Source: Mycobacterium kiyosense (GTDB lineage: Bacteria > Actinomycetota > Actinomycetes > Mycobacteriales > Mycobacteriaceae). Taken from it: DNA of 64,000 nucleotides. Shown piece by piece: positions 61,126-64,000 of the stretch. The DNA lies in assembly GCA_021654635.1 (NCBI GenBank), contig AP025179.1:1674001-1738000 (forward strand), read 5' to 3'. The notes under the pieces are model-generated. The model was given only the letters and a program-made list of their open reading frames with translations. It did no database searches and was not told the DNA's origin. The translations under genes and the position numbers were made by a program. Each line of letters begins with the position of its first letter. Position 1 is the stretch's first letter.

Positions 61126-61903
61126 GTGGCTGATCTGGTCAAAATGGATCTGGATGCGATGGCGCTGCTGCAGCCGCAGGTTCAAGCGGTGGTGAACGAC
61201 ATTACCAATGACATCAAGACCGACCCCGTTCCCGAGGCGGGCGCCGGTGCGTCTCCGGCGCTGGCGGCAGCCCACGACCTGGCGCTGACTGCTGGCGGTG
61301 TGCAGTTAACGGTGGCGCGGGCCGAACCACCTGGCGGTGGGCACCAAACCGGACAGCGCGCCCACCCAGATCAGCGGCTACCAAGCCAGCAACGGCCATA
61401 TCTACATCGCCGCCGACGCCTTCGACCGCAGCCTGGGCATCACGATGTACGAGGTCGACAACCCCGCCGACATCACCAACCGCGACTCCTGGAAGCCCTG
61501 GACCGGCGACGATTTTGGCCAAGCAGGCCCAGACTCCGCAGCGCGCGCGCGGTCCCACTGACAGACCGTGGCGTTCACTACGGAGAAATCAGCTTTCGCG
61601 AGGTCGGTGGCCGCCCCGTCTTGTCGGGCTGGAACGGGGCTACCGGGGGGAACTGAAATCCAAGTTGGCAACGGAGCGCCCGTCCAGATTTTTGATCCCA
61701 ACAACTCACTAAACACTGTGGTCGCACAGGCAGGTATCTGGCCGACGGCGCTGACTCCTGGGACGGGTTACCCGCAGAATTACGGCGGATTCATCGTGCC
61801 TGGTTCTACGCTGGATAATTTCGGGGTACTGGTCAGTCAATGGGACACCGGTACCGGCGACACCTATACCGTCGAGCAATTCCAGGTGAACCCACATAAA
61901 TAG
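61126..61903 (+). CDS. DUF4185-like protein with an ESX-substrate-like N-terminus, several frameshifts as sequenced
   Basis: From GTG 61126 the first 60 residues (ADLVKMDLDAMALLQPQVQA) look like the helical start of mycobacterial ESX-type secreted proteins. Then come NHLAVGTKPDSAPTQISGYQ, IYIAADAFDRSLGITMYEVD, TDRGVHYGEISFREVGGRPV, and after the G6 run at 61645-61650 (five restores GATGGTEIQVGNG) PQNYGGFIVPGSTLDNFGVL. This is the DUF4185 pattern. Shifts lie near 61330, 61545 and 61645. It precedes a lipoprotein gene by ten bases. Confidence 0.6.
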
Positions 61904-61913
61904 GACATTAGAT

Positions 61914-62429
61914 ATGCTTACCAGAGCGCTCTGCACCGCTATCGTAATCCTCACGACCTCGCTGCTGACCGCATGCGATGGACACGCCGAACCACTGAAG
62001 TTTCCTGACCTCAGCGGCTACACACCTGTCGACATCGCCAATTATGAAATTGCGTTCGATAACCCGGGACGACAACCCACGCGGACTGACTATTTCCTCT
62101 CACCGGACGGTGTCGTCTGCCTGATCGATAACGGAGGTGCAGCGTGTTTGGGAAACAATCTCCCAGGCGTTGCCCCGGTGGCCAATCCCGTCACGACCGT
62201 GCACTACATGGACACCCAAAAAGGCCTCTACGAATCGGCAAGTCCACGCTACATCGTGAACAACACGATCCACGACCAGCCCATTAAGACTCTGCCGCCA
62301 CTGCATTCGATCACCGTCGGCGGGGTCGTATGTGGGGTTGACGACAAGAAGACAACGGCATGCAAGGATCCGCAGGGGCGCGGCTTCGTCCTGTCCCCGT
62401 CGGGGTCCGGTTGGCTTCCTCACGTATAA
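61914..62429 (+). CDS. Putative lipoprotein
   Basis: A 171-residue protein with a signal peptide ending in the lipobox LLTAC (cysteine at residue 21), then a compact domain with FLSPDGVVCLIDNGGAACLG and GGVVCGVDDKKTTAC. The four later cysteines probably form two disulfides. It likely forms one operon with the DUF4185 gene. Function unknown. Confidence 0.75.
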   Translation: MLTRALCTAIVILTTSLLTACDGHAEPLKFPDLSGYTPVDIANYEIAFDNPGRQPTRTDYFLSPDGVVCLIDNGGAACLGNNLPGVAPVANPVTTVHYMDTQKGLYESASPRYIVNNTIHDQPIKTLPPLHSITVGGVVCGVDDKKTTACKDPQGRGFVLSPSGSGWLPHV

Positions 62430-62639
62430 AGCTCCTCATGCCCGATCTCTCAGATTCTTAGCCGCTCGTGCAGGTCGGCTAGGATCGGTCACGCTCTAGC
62501 TGGCGAATATTGGCCTTTATCAGCGAATTCCGCTCGTCGTGCGTCCACTCTCTGATCTCGGGCAAAGTCAGTACCTGACCGAACGGATGCTGCGCACAGG
62601 CCGGCTTCTGACGCGTCGGCTTCGCCAGCGCTGCGCCTG

Positions 62640-62939
62640 TTGGCGCAGGCGCCAGCTGGCGAGGATGCCGACACTACCGAACCCGAGCGTGAGAACCCCG
62701 GGCAGCAGCAACTCCGCACCAAGTACTGCTGCCTCGTGGCCTGCATGAACGCAGAATGGCTGGCGGAGCATTTCATACTCGACAACCGCGTCCCTGGCAA
62801 TGTGTACGAAGGCATGAAGGACTGGCGCCAGCGACGGATACAGCAGGAGCTGACGGAGCGAAAATCGTTTGGCGGACCGTCGACATGCGACGATGATTGG
62901 GAGCGCTACTATGGGCGCGTTGCGGATGCGTCAGATTAG
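62640..62939 (+). CDS. Hypothetical protein, uncertain
   Basis: A 99-residue frame whose second half is protein-like: MNAEWLAEHFILDNRVPGNV, YEGMKDWRQRRIQQELTER and DDDWERYYGR. The first half is poor. It may start at an inner ATG or be a truncated gene. No family recognised. Confidence 0.3.
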   Translation: MAQAPAGEDADTTEPERENPGQQQLRTKYCCLVACMNAEWLAEHFILDNRVPGNVYEGMKDWRQRRIQQELTERKSFGGPSTCDDDWERYYGRVADASD

Positions 62940-63147
62940 CCGGTCGCCACAGATGCTGCCGCCGCTCCTCCGGGCGCCTGTCTGTATAGCGAATGAGCTA
63001 AAAGCTGAACACTTTTCAGCACTGCCGAGCCATTCGACCGAAGCGATCACTTCATGTAATCGTCGGTCGGTCGAGCACGATAGCCGATCGGGATTTGAAC
63101 GCCGATATTCCCAATTCTGCTCATTTGCAATATAATTGACTGTAGAT

Positions 63148-63246
63148 ATGACGCACGATGAATTCTCCAAACTGTATCGGTACATGACCGAACGCTTCGA
63201 CACGATCGACGCGGCGCTCGAAGCAAAACCCCTTGCTGCGCAATAA
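63148..63246 (+). CDS. Small phage-type protein or its truncated start
   Basis: A 32-residue frame, MTHDEFSKLYRYMTERFDTI then DAALEAKP, resembles the start of short coiled-coil proteins found in actinobacterial phages. It stops early at a TAA, so it may be a truncated copy. Confidence 0.4.
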   Translation: MTHDEFSKLYRYMTERFDTIDAALEAKPLAAQ

Positions 63247-63454
63247 TCCTCGCATCTCGTCAAGCACCGAATTCAATCGTTGCGGATGAAACGGCCGATC
63301 TGCACGGAAGGTAAAGCGGCTCTTCGTGAACGAGAGTGCGTCGGTGATCGGCGGATTGCCGGGAATGTTGTCGTGTCGGTGAGCTGAGGTGGGCCCTCGG
63401 CGGGTGACGATTCGGGTTCCTACACCTGCCACAACCACCACACCGAGGGAACCC

Positions 63455-64000
63455 GTGCCTGAGGCTACTGCCTGCTCGCCGTCTGTTGTTGCCGACACGA
63501 TCATGCGCACCATCGAGTTGGGGGTGACGATCACTGACGCCGCAGTCGACGAGAAGCAGACCACGATCTTTGCACGCCGGTGGCCCGTGATCCCCGCTGC
63601 CCGGACTGTGGCCACGACGGCCGCTATCGCGACACGGTCGTGCGGCCGTTGACCGATCTGCCGGTGGCCGGCTGCCCTCCTGGTGCTCAGGGTCGCAATC
63701 CCGCGCTACCGTTGTCTCACACCACAGTGCGGGCGGGCGGTGTTCAACCAGAACCTCGACAAACTTGCCGCCCCACGCTCGTCGACGACCCGTCGGTGTG
63801 CCCGATATGTATTGCGGCGGTTAATGATCGACCGCACGACCATTTCGGCGATCGCAGGCGAACTCGGGGTGTCCTGGCATACCGTCAGCACGATCGCCGT
63901 GCGCACCGTTGCGGCTGTGATCGCCGCGGCCGGACCCGATCGGCTTGACGGTGTGCGGGTCATCGGGGTCGATGAGCACCGCTGGGCTCCACGGCGACGC
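63455..64000 (+). CDS. ISL3-family transposase, 3' end outside window, frameshifted as sequenced
   Basis: From GTG 63455 the parts read MRTIELGVTITDAAVDEKQT, then the zinc-finger region ARDPRCPDCGHDGRYRDTVV, PRYRCLTPQCGRAVFNQNL, the helix-turn-helix TISAIAGELGVSWHTVSTI, and the start of the DDE domain VRVIGVDEHRWAPRR at the window end. This order is typical of ISL3 transposases. Shifts lie near 63567 and 63675. The terminal repeats cannot be defined from the left end alone. Confidence 0.8.

Overview
The window comes from a high-GC actinomycete, almost certainly a non-tuberculosis Mycobacterium. It carries an MmpS/MmpL pair, F420-type LLM and DDN-like oxidoreductases, a mycofactocin-coupled SDR, an NDMA-dependent alcohol dehydrogenase, a GlnA1-type glutamine synthetase, DUF732 and DUF5994 proteins, and the pgmA / crcB-crcB-DUF190 block known from the M. 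tuberculosis genome.

Layout. (1) 1-4.6 kb: part of a pSAM2-type integrative conjugative element: a RepSA-like initiator, an FtsK-like transfer ATPase, a small SCO3933-like protein, an HTH regulator and a creatininase-family protein. (2) 5.7-19.8 kb: an accessory block of visibly lower GC with a biosynthetic look. It encodes a DapA/NanA-family lyase, a PaaK-like AMP ligase, proline dehydrogenase, a NeuA-like cytidylyltransferase, an LmbE-type deacetylase, an amidohydrolase, an SHMT homologue with a rebuilt active site, a thioester-reductase-like SDR, a methyltransferase, a cystathionine gamma-synthase paralogue, a DszC/VlmH-like flavin monooxygenase and a DinB protein. I know no described pathway with this set. 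(3) 20-25.7 kb: gene debris, MmpL and MmpS, and an acyl-CoA dehydrogenase relic whose middle third is inverted. (4) 25.3-32.6 kb: a defence island with a type II-like CBASS (patatin phospholipase, CD-NTase, fused E2-E1 Cap2, no Cap3), an AbiEi/AbiEii toxin-antitoxin pair with a clear inverted-repeat operator, two hypothetical genes, then a 13E12/HNH remnant. (5) 33-58.5 kb: backbone-like catabolic and housekeeping genes. A TetR regulator appears to control two separated divergent promoters through near-identical operators, and a second TetR has two tandem GTAAC-N3-GTTAC sites. (6) 58.6-64 kb: a tRNA-Ala(GGC) carrying an integrated element with a large serine recombinase, an XRE repressor with an operator, a DUF4185 protein, a lipoprotein, and an ISL3 transposase cut by the window end.

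A caution runs through the window. At least a dozen genes are interrupted by single-base shifts, mostly one extra base in a short homopolymer. Removing one base restores conserved motifs in most cases, so they look like consensus sequencing errors rather than gene decay. I annotate those genes at full extent and name the shift positions. True relics are marked as pseudogenes.
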